Made by a program: the position numbers and the translations under genes. From Copromyces sp. CBS 386.78 (Eukaryota; Ascomycota; Sordariomycetes; Sordariales; Sordariaceae), in contig MU839081.1 of assembly GCA_030685235.1 (NCBI GenBank), positions 186,001 through 250,000 on the forward strand: DNA of 64,000 nt. The letters run 5' to 3'. This document shows positions 11,501 to 21,039 of the stretch, in pieces. How positions within the stretch are numbered: the first letter of the stretch is position 1; every line of letters starts with the position of its first letter. The notes below the pieces were generated by a model. It ran no database searches and was not told the DNA's origin. It worked only from the letters and a program-made list of their open reading frames with translations.

Positions 11501-12945
11501 GGGAAAATCATGGAGAGAGTGTTGATCTCGCGTATCAAATCGACCGTGTCGGTAAACCCAACCTACCTCTACCAACCAACCGGGGAAACACTCCAAGATC
11601 AGATCGATCAGCACTGCACTCTCTCTGCGCTCTGCTAAGGTGAGTGCAACCGTGTCGACTGACCCTCACGATTCACCCCTATCCCACAATGTGTCAATGC
11701 CTACCATTTCATCCGTTCCCCCGGCTTGGTAGACTTGGAAAACGGCCAAGAGGATGGACGAGGCAGCAACCCCGCGTTTTCATCAACGTTGGCGCAGCGA
11801 TGATCGATGGAGTCAGTCATGTTCTCCACGACCGTGGTTGGTGATAATTCGATGCCATGTTCCCAACGTTCGGACAACGTTTTCCCGGCGCCCCGGAGTT
11901 TGGTATCAAAGCGGGAAGGTCACGCAAGAAGCATCGGGGCCGCTCCGCCATTTGCAGCTTTGGTTGGGTCTCCGGACCGGAGGAAAGACTACGGGGACGG
12001 GATGCACGTGCTGTCCGGCCGGGTCCACATTGGCGGCTCGGCGGCTGATGTGATGCTGTTGGCGCCAACCACCAACAAGACAAGACAAGAGGAGAGGAGA
12101 GGCTCTCTGTTTGTTGGTTGGGAAACGGGGCTGACAATAGGATTGTCTGCTTGGAACGGAGCTGAAGTGCATTGCACATGGAAGGTGATGCTTGATCCGT
12201 AGGTGGTCCTCTCTCACGGATTGCCAAGCTGAAGCTTAAAATTAAAAGGACTTGGCTCGTCGAGGATCATGATGAATTGATGATGCCTGGTGGTTGTCAG
12301 GGCATCCAAGGTTGGCCCAGCTAGACGTCACTGATCTGAGAATTGGGATATGCAATTATCGCAATATCAGGTGTTGATACAGCGGGTGGCAGGTGAGAAA
12401 CCTTATAGTACAGTGGACCTCCCTCAAGCTTGCGCGGTGCTGGGCTTGTAGCCCTAGCGCTACCGCGGCCGCTGCCACACACCAGGAATGAATGAATGGT
12501 TCATGTTCTCGGGCGGCTACCTCTATCGCTACTAGCGGACGGCACTGACCTAACTTCAACATTTGCTTCACTCTCAATGATGTATGCTACCTAGGCTGAA
12601 TTGGAGATGAACACGTGTTGGGTACTCTGCTCAGTCAATGCAACAGCGATGCCATTCACATCTTCTCCTTTACAAATTATGCGTTCCAGTATCTCGAGGC
12701 AGGCAAGGTATGTGAACGACGGCCCGGCCTCGACCATTCGAGGTGACGCAGACATTGGATGATGGGCTCTACCGTCTTCGAGGTACACCCGCGAACAACT
12801 CAACTCGGTAGGTAGCATTCCAGCACCTTCATCCCAACGACATGGTTCGGTTCTCGTCCGATTGTTTCCCGTCCAGCTTCACGTTGTCTGAACATCTGAT
12901 GATATCTGACCGCATATATGTACATCCATCAATCGTGATACTGTC
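8596..12945. other. Gene-poor intergenic region
   Basis: This 4.3-kb stretch holds the 3' flank of the transporter gene and the promoter side of the fumarate reductase gene. A weak two-exon candidate lies at 9205-9744 (listed separately). Open frames at 9775-10590 and 11807-12227 have no recognisable family, no splice logic and equally long overlapping frames on the other strand, so I do not call them. Nothing else recognisable was found. Confidence 0.6.
9205..9744 (+). CDS. Weak candidate small two-exon gene, unknown function
   Basis: ATG at 9205 opens a 50-codon exon (9205-9355) with natural-looking composition, rich in Trp and Tyr with few low-complexity residues, including an IYRYGVGYWDYES segment. 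A GTTGGT donor and a TTTTAG acceptor would join it in phase to 9497-9744, giving 132 aa with a Val/Pro-rich second half. The second half is partly built on a gtcgtccc/gctgtcgttccc repeat, which weakens the case. There is no recognised domain. It could equally be a chance open frame in a leader or non-coding RNA. Confidence 0.2.
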
Positions 12946-14667
12946 ATGACCAGGCGACAAACTCGCTTGATTGTCTACCTTGCCGTCGTGATTCCCATTG
13001 TCGCAGTCCTCTATCACCATATTTTGCCGTCATCATCACCCGAATCGTTTACAACAAACCTCGTTAACAGACTATTCACGTCCGAAACAACCGACATGAC
13101 ATCACAGGCCTCACGTCCCTGTGTCATTGTAGTCGGCGGCGGCCTTGCCGGGCTTTCCGCAGCCTACTCCGCCCTGCGCGCCGGTGCCCCTTCAGTTCGC
13201 TTGCTGGAACGTGCCCCGAAGCCAGGAGGCAACAGCATCAAAGCCTCCTCGGGCATTAACGGGGCGCCCACCCGCTTCCAACAGGCCGCCTGGCCTAGTC
13301 TAGGCCCTGACGAGACCTTCTGGGACGATACCGTCCGCTCTGCCGGCACGCGCCTTGCCTCGCAAACCACCAGTCAGCCTGCGGCCAGGGCCCAGCGCGA
13401 GTCCCTCATCTCGGTCCTCACCCAGCGATCCGCCGATGCCATCAATTTCCTCGCCGATTTAGGCGTGGATCTCACCGTGGTGGCACAACTCGGTGGCCAT
13501 ACTCATCCACGTACGCATCGCGGCGCTGGCAAGACACCTCCAGGCGCCGCCATCATCGCCACTCTTCTTGGGAAGTTGAAGGAGGCGGGAGAAGACCGGT
13601 TCGAGCTGATGACCGATTGTGAGGTTACCAGGCTGCTCACCGACCCCACCACTGCCGTCTCCAGCAGCAACGGGAACAGCGGCTCCTCAGTGGATCACCA
13701 ACCCGTGACCGTTACTGGAGTAGAGTACAGATCGACGAAGGAGGACAGCAGCGGCGGCGACGGCAATGGCGCCTCTCTCCACCAGCTCACCGGTCCCGTG
13801 ATCTTCACCACCGGCGGCTTCGGCGGTGACACACACGGCCTTCTGGCCCGCTACCGCCCGGATCTGAACGGCATGCCGTCCACCAACGATCCGCGGCCGG
13901 GAACCCACGATCTGCTTGCCGCCGTTGGTGCCAGGCTGGTCGATATGGACAGCGTGCAGATTCACCCGACCGGCTTCGTCGATCCGGCCAATCCGCAGGT
14001 GCCTGTCAAGTTCCTCGCCGCCGAGATGCTGAGGGGTGAGGGCGGCATCCTGCTGCACAACGGCAAGAGATTCGTCAACGAGCTGGAAACGAGGGAGCGT
14101 GTGAGCAACACCATCATGGCTCTGCCGGGCGATGGAGTCCAAGGCTCCTCCTCCTTACGCCAATGGGACGTCCAGCTCCTGCTTGACCCGGGCGCGGCCG
14201 AGGCTGCCGCTGGCCACATGGGGTTCTATGTGTGGAAGGGCCTGATGAAGAAGATGAAAATTTCTGAACTGGATGCGACCACCAAGGAGACGCTGAAGGA
14301 GTATGCGAGCATTGTGAGGGGAGAGAAGGAGGATTTGTTCCGTCGCAAGGCGTTCGGGCACTGGAAACTAGGCGGCGTGAACAGTGATGGTGTTGTCGAT
14401 GAAGACGCGGAGGTGTGCGTCGGCCGCGTTACGCCCATCGTGCACTTCACCATGGGTGGTGCCGTGTTCAATGAGCATGCCCAGGTGCTTTCGTCCGAGC
14501 TGGGGGAGGAGCAGAAGCCTATTCGGGGACTATGGGCCGCTGGCGAGATTACTGGCGGTATCCATGGAGATAATCGCCTTGGTGGTTCGTCGTTGCTGGA
14601 GTGTGTGGTCTTTGGAAGGATTGCGGGGGCTGAGGCGGCTGATGTTGCGAAGACGGCTTACATCTGA
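12946..14667 (+). CDS. Soluble fumarate reductase, Osm1/Frds-type flavoprotein
   Basis: An intronless gene encodes 573 aa. It reduces fumarate to succinate with a bound FAD, reoxidising reduced flavins; in yeast the Osm1/Frds family serves redox balance and oxidative protein folding under low oxygen. The FAD-binding motif VVGGGLAGLSAAYSA (about residues 62-76) is followed by the family motifs GGNSIKASSGING, AQLGGH...RTHR, IHPTGFVDP, the active-site LRGEGGILL...GKRFVNEL segment, HFTMGG, and the FAD-contacting GEITGGIHG...RLGGSSLLECVVFGR. The length fits the family. A hydrophobic stretch at residues about 7-26 follows RRQTR and looks like a signal anchor for ER entry. A second in-frame ATG (13096, residue 51) lies just before the FAD domain and would give a form lacking the anchor. 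The gene is GC-rich at third codon positions. Confidence 0.93.
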   Translation: MTRRQTRLIVYLAVVIPIVAVLYHHILPSSSPESFTTNLVNRLFTSETTDMTSQASRPCVIVVGGGLAGLSAAYSALRAGAPSVRLLERAPKPGGNSIKASSGINGAPTRFQQAAWPSLGPDETFWDDTVRSAGTRLASQTTSQPAARAQRESLISVLTQRSADAINFLADLGVDLTVVAQLGGHTHPRTHRGAGKTPPGAAIIATLLGKLKEAGEDRFELMTDCEVTRLLTDPTTAVSSSNGNSGSSVDHQPVTVTGVEYRSTKEDSSGGDGNGASLHQLTGPVIFTTGGFGGDTHGLLARYRPDLNGMPSTNDPRPGTHDLLAAVGARLVDMDSVQIHPTGFVDPANPQVPVKFLAAEMLRGEGGILLHNGKRFVNELETRERVSNTIMALPGDGVQGSSSLRQWDVQLLLDPGAAEAAAGHMGFYVWKGLMKKMKISELDATTKETLKEYASIVRGEKEDLFRRKAFGHWKLGGVNSDGVVDEDAEVCVGRVTPIVHFTMGGAVFNEHAQVLSSELGEEQKPIRGLWAAGEITGGIHGDNRLGGSSLLECVVFGRIAGAEAADVAKTAYI

Positions 14668-16324
14668 GGCTTGCTGGTATGTACTAATGGTTGGGAAAGG
14701 CCTACGGACCTACAGTACGACCGGGCAAAGGCTCAGAGTATGAAGATAATTACCCATAGGATCAGTGTATCATGGCTGCGTGTGTGACGACGGTCTATGA
14801 GAGACCTGCGATATGACCTTTCGGGATTGGGCGTTGAGGTTATAGTTACCGGAGTTTGGTATGTTTGGGTGGTTTTTTAAGCTGCCAAGTGTCGTTGCAA
14901 CGCGGCCCCAATCCACAGACTATGGGTACGCACATGGTCTCTTCATCGAGGTCTGCGCGCAATGTTCAACATAGAATGGGCAATGCTGGCTCGAATTAAT
15001 ACTGAGAGCGGTTGCGTGCTAGTATTGTACTCGGCGAACAATGACAATGCCGGAATTTTCACTTATATGCTCACAACTTCCGGAGTCATATTCAACAACT
15101 TGAATTGCTCAGCCCGCATAGCTCAGTGGTAGCACACCGCTAATGATGATTAGAATCTCAAGGGGGGTGGTGGGGAGGTCAAATAGTGCTGAATCTCCCG
15201 AGTAGGGCGATGAGACATATGAACACATATGAGAGCCATTTCTGAACAAAGAAGGAACTCTGTCCTTACTTACCCTGTCTGTGTATTCAGTTCATTCACC
15301 TTTCAGCATCCCTCTTCTCTGCCCTCTCAGCAAGTCCGGCCCATGTTCACCTCCGTTCGATCAGTCCTAGCCTAGCCTACTTTCTGATTGCAAGAGAGGG
15401 AGTTGCTTGCTCTCATTGCCCCTGAATAGACTCCCGTTGTTCTCCAAACACTATGATGTTTAACAGTGCCCAGAATCTCGGTTGTTTGTGCTCCGTAATT
15501 CAGGGATTGATTGGAACCGGAAATCGGTAGGTAGTAAGGAAATTGATGTCATCTGCGAAAGGTGACCGGATACGCATCATGCATCATTCTCCGAGTCTTC
15601 CTCCAGTGTCAGATTTGAGACAAGTACCTCTAAGGAAGGAAGCAGCCATCCATCATGAGACGTTTCGCTGGCAGCTGCCAAACCGGGTTTTTTTTTTGTT
15701 TTTGTTTTTTTGTGGGAAACTGAACTGCTCGGTCGTCACCGCCCTGCCATCCTGCCTGCCTCCTATTGTAGGGTATACGGTAGGTATCAACCCTCCGACC
15801 GGGAGCTCGGGGATGGAGCGACGCCGCGTCTGACTCTTTGAGTCCCGACTCTCAAGGTTATGTGTGGCAAAGGAAATTCAGAATCATCGGTCGGATGGCG
15901 AAGTTCTAGGAAGCGTGCTTAACTCCGGACAGAGGTTGGGCCTCTTAACATCCGGTTAAGCAGGCATGACTCCCAAATGTAGTAGACGGTAAGAGGGAAG
16001 AATAAAACCTTGTTGAATGAGAAAAAGCGGTATGTTAGGAGAGTCATACTGATTCACGAGGGGATAGGGTGGGTGGAAGGGCAGGACAAGAATCACTTAA
16101 CGAGCGCACGTCACTTCACGTGGATGGGTCTTGATTCTAGAGGTAACCAGAGATACGATGTGCTATATTAGCCCCGTAGCACTATCTACAGGACAAAGGA
16201 CAACTAAACTAGGAGATATTCAAAGGACACAACATAAGCCAGATAAGGGAACATTGCAAAACAAAGGAGAAACGAGGAACAATACAAAGCCAACCTCCCA
16301 GACTATCCAAGATCAAAGCGTTCT
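14668..16324. other. Intergenic region between convergent genes
   Basis: The region holds the 3' ends of the fumarate reductase gene (plus strand) and the HMG-box gene (minus strand). A tRNA-like relic lies near 15112-15170. Poly(T) runs occur near 15688-15712. No protein gene is supported. Confidence 0.6.
15112..15170 (+). pseudogene. Degenerate tRNA-like sequence
   Basis: The segment opens gcccgcatagctcagtggta, which is a convincing tRNA acceptor 5' strand plus D-arm/A box. It then loses the expected anticodon arm: ctaat and attag pair around a 4-base loop instead of a 7-base loop. The piece aatctcaagg further on resembles the same part of the intact tRNA-Lys at 34687. No matching 3' acceptor strand is found within about 100 bases. 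It therefore reads as a decayed or truncated tRNA gene rather than a working one. Confidence 0.4.
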
Positions 16325-17665
16325 TCAAAGAGGTATTTCACTCTCGAAGTTGATGAAGTCCATTATGTTCATATCATTCGCGGCAAGTGCCGAGAGTGAC
16401 TGATCGAGGAGAAGATCCGAGTCGTTGAGAGCCCCAATGGTGGTAAAGTCAGGTAGAGGCACCTCTACCTGAGCGGGCTGGTCGACACCAGGTTCGTTGA
16501 CAGCAGGCTCACTGCCAGCGGTGGCCATACCACTAGCAGTGAACTCTTGGAAGGCCTGTTCCAGACACTCGTCGGAGATTTCGGCAAACGGATCTATGAC
16601 AAGATTAGCAGTAAGGTTGTCCTCAAAGCCAACCAAGGGCAACTGGTAGTCGATATCCATGGGCATGGGTATAGTGTTACTGACATCTACCGGCATGGAG
16701 AGGTCCATAGATGGCCAAGTAGGGGTAAAAATTGAAACCTTGTACATACCGAGTATATCATGATATTCCCAATGGAGGTCAAAGACCCTGGGAACGTAGG
16801 GCTTGAGGTCGCGAACGTAGTACTTGAGCGTGTCGTGAACTGAGACGATGAAAGAATTGTATTCGAGGACGGCCATTTCGTAGTCGAGGCCCTTATTGGT
16901 AGGATAGAGTGCGTCCCTCATGAGCTCAGAGGTCTGACAGAGCTTCAGGAAACTCTCCAGCTCACGACAACGGCCGGTGAGGGTGGCGAGACGCTGGACG
17001 ATATGGGGCGAGAGCTCTTTCGGGGGAGCCTGAACGGTTGCGGGAAGCTGTAGAGTCAATGGGCGGAAGGGGAGAGGATGCTGAGGCTGGGGCGCAACAT
17101 CCTCCTTGACCTCCAACAGCTTGGCGGGAAGCTGTTGAGAAGTCGACGACGGGTTAGCGGGGAAAGGCGGGGGCATAACAGCCGCCTTCGTCTTGATCTG
17201 CTTGGCGTCACTAAGTGCGGCAATCGCAGCGGTTTGAAGCTGCTTAGTGCGTTTCTTAGTAGGGGGCCTGCGTACCAACCTGTAATTCGGAAATGCGGCG
17301 GCGTGCATGCGCAGTTCAGTCTCGGCAAGAGATCGATATTTGGCTTTGACCGAGGGAGGTTCCATAGACCAGCTCAGCGAGATGATGGTTGACAAAGACT
17401 TGGATCCCTTTGGGAGGGCGGCGTAACGAGCCTCCCTCCATGCTTCGGCGCGGGGGTGACAGGCCATGGAGTAAAGGAGGAAGGGGTTGCACGGTCGCTT
17501 CGCCTTGTTCAAGCCCAACTCCTTGTGACGGATCTCAGCGGACCTGTTGACCCAAGGTTCCATATCTTGGATCGGGACATGGTCGAGGTCCGAATGTTGG
17601 CTAAGAGGCTTGGTGAGCAAACTCTCGAGGAGAGGGTTGGGAGCGCGAGTGCTAAACCTACCCAT
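16325..17665 (-). CDS. HMG-box (MATA-HMG-like) DNA-binding protein
   Basis: A single exon encodes 446 aa. Residues about 55-135 form an HMG box of the fungal MATA/SOX type: KRPCNPFLLYS at the start, a mid-domain Trp in ISLSWSMEP, KAKYRSLAETE, and the closing FPNYRLVRRPP, followed by a basic KKRTKQ tail. Such boxes bend DNA and usually belong to transcription factors, often linked to mating and sexual development in Sordariales. The rest is Pro-rich linker (about 140-215), then a region with aromatic residues and an acidic C-terminus that may activate transcription. It is not a mating-type gene by its surroundings: no alpha-box or other MAT genes are next to it. The start ATG (17665) is the first in frame. 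No target genes can be inferred. Confidence 0.75.
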   Translation of the reverse strand: MGRFSTRAPNPLLESLLTKPLSQHSDLDHVPIQDMEPWVNRSAEIRHKELGLNKAKRPCNPFLLYSMACHPRAEAWREARYAALPKGSKSLSTIISLSWSMEPPSVKAKYRSLAETELRMHAAAFPNYRLVRRPPTKKRTKQLQTAAIAALSDAKQIKTKAAVMPPPFPANPSSTSQQLPAKLLEVKEDVAPQPQHPLPFRPLTLQLPATVQAPPKELSPHIVQRLATLTGRCRELESFLKLCQTSELMRDALYPTNKGLDYEMAVLEYNSFIVSVHDTLKYYVRDLKPYVPRVFDLHWEYHDILGMYKVSIFTPTWPSMDLSMPVDVSNTIPMPMDIDYQLPLVGFEDNLTANLVIDPFAEISDECLEQAFQEFTASGMATAGSEPAVNEPGVDQPAQVEVPLPDFTTIGALNDSDLLLDQSLSALAANDMNIMDFINFESEIPL

Positions 17666-18494
17666 GTTGATGACTGGAGTGTTGATGAGTGATGGTGATG
17701 GTATGAGTCGCTTTCTGGTGAGTCAGTAAGGTATGTTTGTTGATGTTGTCGTGATAGCAAGGTTGAGATTGCTTGTTTGAGTTGATGATGTGGATGGAAA
17801 CAACAACATGGTTACGCTGGATATCGTCGTCTATTTATGTCAAAATAGCTTCGTTTCTGGAACCGTGAATAACATGGTTCTTCTGGAGACAGGCTCTGAA
17901 GAGAACGACGAACTAAACACAAGTTCGCGGGAGAGAAAAGTAAAACAAAGACTTGAGCGAGGAAGAGGCTGAAAGAAAGCGCAACAGAGCCATTGTCCCG
18001 CGGAAGAGTATCCGACCCGGTAAGAAGTCGATTGCGACATGTCGAATATGATGAGAACATGCTCCATGTTCACTTGCTTGGTGTTTTGTCTGGCAAACAG
18101 AAGAGCAATTAGATGAAAGTGAAGTGGAGTTAAAGTTTAAACACCTGCGAATTCCAGTGATGTCAGTTTCCATTTCATATCTAGCGCACAGCCTGGACCG
18201 GGCCGTGGAGCAGCAGTGACAGCCCGAAGCGGGACTTCAACGGGGTACCTCTAGGTGGGGTGCAGTTTGTTGACTCTGTCTTACGCAGCTGTGATTGGCT
18301 GCACAGCTTTCTTATCAGCTTATCGGCAGCTGAGTTCACACTGACTGACTCCCCCCCCCTGTAGCTGGTGGTTGCAGGGCCCTGGAAAAAAAAAAATTGA
18401 AACGCTCTCTTCGTCTTCGTTTTGAGATCCGGCATCCCAAATTCCAAGTCGCGCGCATCTTTGGTTGTCGATAACCTCCCCAAATACCAACACA
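17666..18494. other. Divergent promoter region (HMG gene / GMP synthase)
   Basis: This 829-bp stretch separates two genes transcribed away from each other, so it must carry both promoters and 5' leaders. The final 150 bases before the GMP synthase ATG are pyrimidine-rich with short homopolymers. I see no confident specific binding site. Confidence 0.6.
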
Positions 18495-20577
18495 ATGGCT
18501 GCCGCTACCCTCGGAGAGGTGCCTACCAAGGCCTTCGATACCATCCTGACTTTGGATTTCGGGTGCGTTGTTCCTGCTGCTGCTGCTGCTGCTGCTGATG
18601 TCCTCGTCTGCGCCTTGTCTGCCATTGTTACTACAATGTGCAGCTTTGTGTGTGTTGGTTGATATATGTGCTAACATGTTGTTCTTCTCTCTTATAATAG
18701 ATCGCAGTACACCCATTTGTAAGTCACTACTTATGTTCACACTCATGCAGCACAAACTATTTGCTACCGGCTCCGTAATAATTACACCAAATCCGGCCAT
18801 TCATTTGTTTACTGATGACCCCTGGACGGCCCTCACCTGCATCCCAATGTAAACAACATACATACTAACCCATGACTCCCAAAGGATCACCCGTCGTCTG
18901 AGAGAGCTCAACATTCTCTCGGAGATGCTGCCATGCACCACCAAGATTGCCGATCTCGACTACAAGCCCAAGGGTGTCATTCTCTCCGGCGGCCCCTACT
19001 CCGTCTATGAGGACGGTGCTCCCCACGTCGACCCTGCCGTGTTCGAGCTTGGTATACATCACCTCTAACCTCAAACGACTGCCTGTATCCTTGCTGACTC
19101 TCACTGCTTAGGTGTCCCCATTCTTGGCATCTGCTGTACGTGATCACTCATGGCCATCATGATCCTCACCATCATCACTCTCATCTTTGAACATCTCACC
19201 CATGTTGACATGCAACAAACAGATGGCATGCAGGAGATCGCCTGGCGCGCCAGCCCCGAGAACGTCATCGCCGGCGTCCACCGCGAGTACGGCCACTCCA
19301 ACTTGAAGGCCCTCAAGGGCGACGACGCCCACGTCGACCGCCTCTTCGACGGCCTCGAGGACTCGATGCGCGTGTGGATGTCCCACGGCGACAAGCTCGG
19401 CGCCCTGCCCGAGGGTTTCCACACCGTCGCCGTCTCCGACAACTCCGAGTACGCCGCCATCGCGCACAAGACCAAGCCCATCTACGGTCTTCAGTTCCAC
19501 CCCGAGGTCACCCACTCTCAGAACGGCACCCAGCTGCTCAAGAACTTCGCCGTCGGCATCTGCGAGTGCGCCCAGAACTGGACCATGGCGCGCTTCCTCG
19601 ACCAGGAGATCGCCCGCATCCGCGACCTCGTCGGGCCCGAGGGCCAAGTCCTTGGTGCCGTCTCCGGCGGTGTCGACTCCACCGTCGCCGCCAAGCTGAT
19701 GAAGGAGGCCATCGGCGACCGCTTCTGGGCCGTCCTCGTCAACAACGGCGTCATGCGCCTGGACGAGTGCGAGCAGGTCGAGCGCGACCTGAAGCAGCAC
19801 CTGGGCATCAACCTCACCGTCATCGACGCCTCCAAGGACTTCCTCGATGGCCTCAAGGGTCTTCATGACCCCGAGCAGAAGCGCAAGTTCATCGGCGGCA
19901 AGTTCATCGACGTGTTCGAGGCCGAGGCCGCCAAGATCGAGGAGGCGGCCGAGAAGTCCGGTAAGGGCACCAAGATCGGCTTCTTCCTGCAGGGCACCCT
20001 GTATCCCGATGTCATCGAGTCGCTCTCTTTCAAGGGCCCCTCGGCTACCATCAAGACCCACCACAACGTCGGCGGCCTGCCCGAGCGCATGACCAACGGC
20101 CAGGGCCTCCAGCTGATCGAGCCGCTCCGCTCCCTGTACAAGGACGAGGTCCGCGAACTCGGACGCACCCTGGGCATCCACGAGGAGCTCGTCATGCGCC
20201 ACCCCTTCCCCGGCCCCGGCATTGCCGTGCGCATCCTGGGCGAGGTCACCGAGGAGAAGGTGCGCATTGCGCGCCAGGCCGACCACATTTTCATTTCCGA
20301 GATCCGCAAGGCGGGTCTGTACGACCACATCTCCCAGGCGTATGCGGCTGTTGACCCCAGCCGCGCCGTTGGTGTCATGGGCGACAAGCGCGTGTATGGC
20401 TACATCATCATCTTGCGCGCGGTCACGACCACGGACTTCATGACGGCTGAGGCCTTCAACTTCCCATGGGAGTTCCTCCAGCGTGTCATGAACAGGATCG
20501 TCAACGAGGTTAATGGTGTTTGCAGAGTCACGTATGACATTACTAGCAAGCCTCCTGGTACTATTGAGCTTGAGTAA
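18495..20577 (+). CDS. GMP synthase (glutamine-hydrolysing)
   Basis: Five exons (18495-18562, 18701-18718, 18885-19051, 19112-19135, 19223-20577) encode 543 aa. The enzyme converts XMP to GMP using ATP and glutamine-derived ammonia, the last step of guanine nucleotide synthesis in the cytosol. The N-terminal class I amidotransferase domain has the GSQYTHLI start, the SGGPYSV motif, the nucleophile in GICYGMQ (residue about 91) and the FHPEVTHS His/Glu pair. The ATP pyrophosphatase domain has the P-loop SGGVDST. The C-terminal dimerisation domain has [16 protein letters not shown] and a [11 protein letters not shown] ending. Two exons are tiny: 18 nt (codes most of SQYTHL) and 24 nt (holds the catalytic GIC). 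All four joins preserve frame with GTGCGT, GTAAGT, GTATAC and GTACGT donors, and CTAAC branch sites are visible near 18671 and 18864. Strong C/G third-position bias fits high expression. Confidence 0.97.
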
Positions 20578-21039
20578 ATGCGCTCAGGTTTGGGTTTGGG
20601 AAGGGTTGGAAAAGTGATGACAAAAGACTGGAAATGGGAGGAAGGAATCAAGATACCACAAGTAAAAGATGAGGAATGAAATAGATTTCACGTGTTCATG
20701 CCATGTGCTGTGTGCCCAATCGCGGATGGTGAAGGACTTGGTCAGTGATATTTGGGGTGATAAATCTTTATGGTTTGTGGATGTTATTACTCGGGTTTTG
20801 TACAGCACCCAAGTGAGCTCTTCTCATGCCAAGGTACCCAGGGTCCGCAAACCAGGCCCCCTTTATTCACGAAACCTCTCCAACCATCAAGACATCCCGC
20901 AAGCAGGTAGACCAGAAACACATTGCAAAGTAAGTAACGACTTTAAAAACATTAACCAAAAAACTCCAGACACCTCTTTCGTCACCATCAAACTTCTTCT
21001 CTCATTAAAACATCCATCTCTAATCGACCCTCTCACCAC
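20578..21039. other. Convergent 3' flanks
   Basis: The 462 bp between the GMP synthase stop and the stop of the minus-strand gene at 21040 hold only 3' untranslated sequence. The far half is AT-rich with several aataaa-like and attaaaa stretches. No gene is seen. Confidence 0.6.

Noticed and set aside
11807..12227. Several overlapping frames of 100-136 codons on both strands.
   Set aside because: GC-rich chance frames; none has a family match or exon structure.
16325..17665. The HMG-box gene as a mating-type gene.
   Set aside because: The box is MATA-like, but the neighbours are GMP synthase and fumarate reductase. No alpha-box or other idiomorph gene is present, and the protein lacks the usual length and context.
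19144..20328. A 394-codon minus-strand frame opposite GMP synthase.
   Set aside because: Same cause; the plus strand is a certain GMP synthase.
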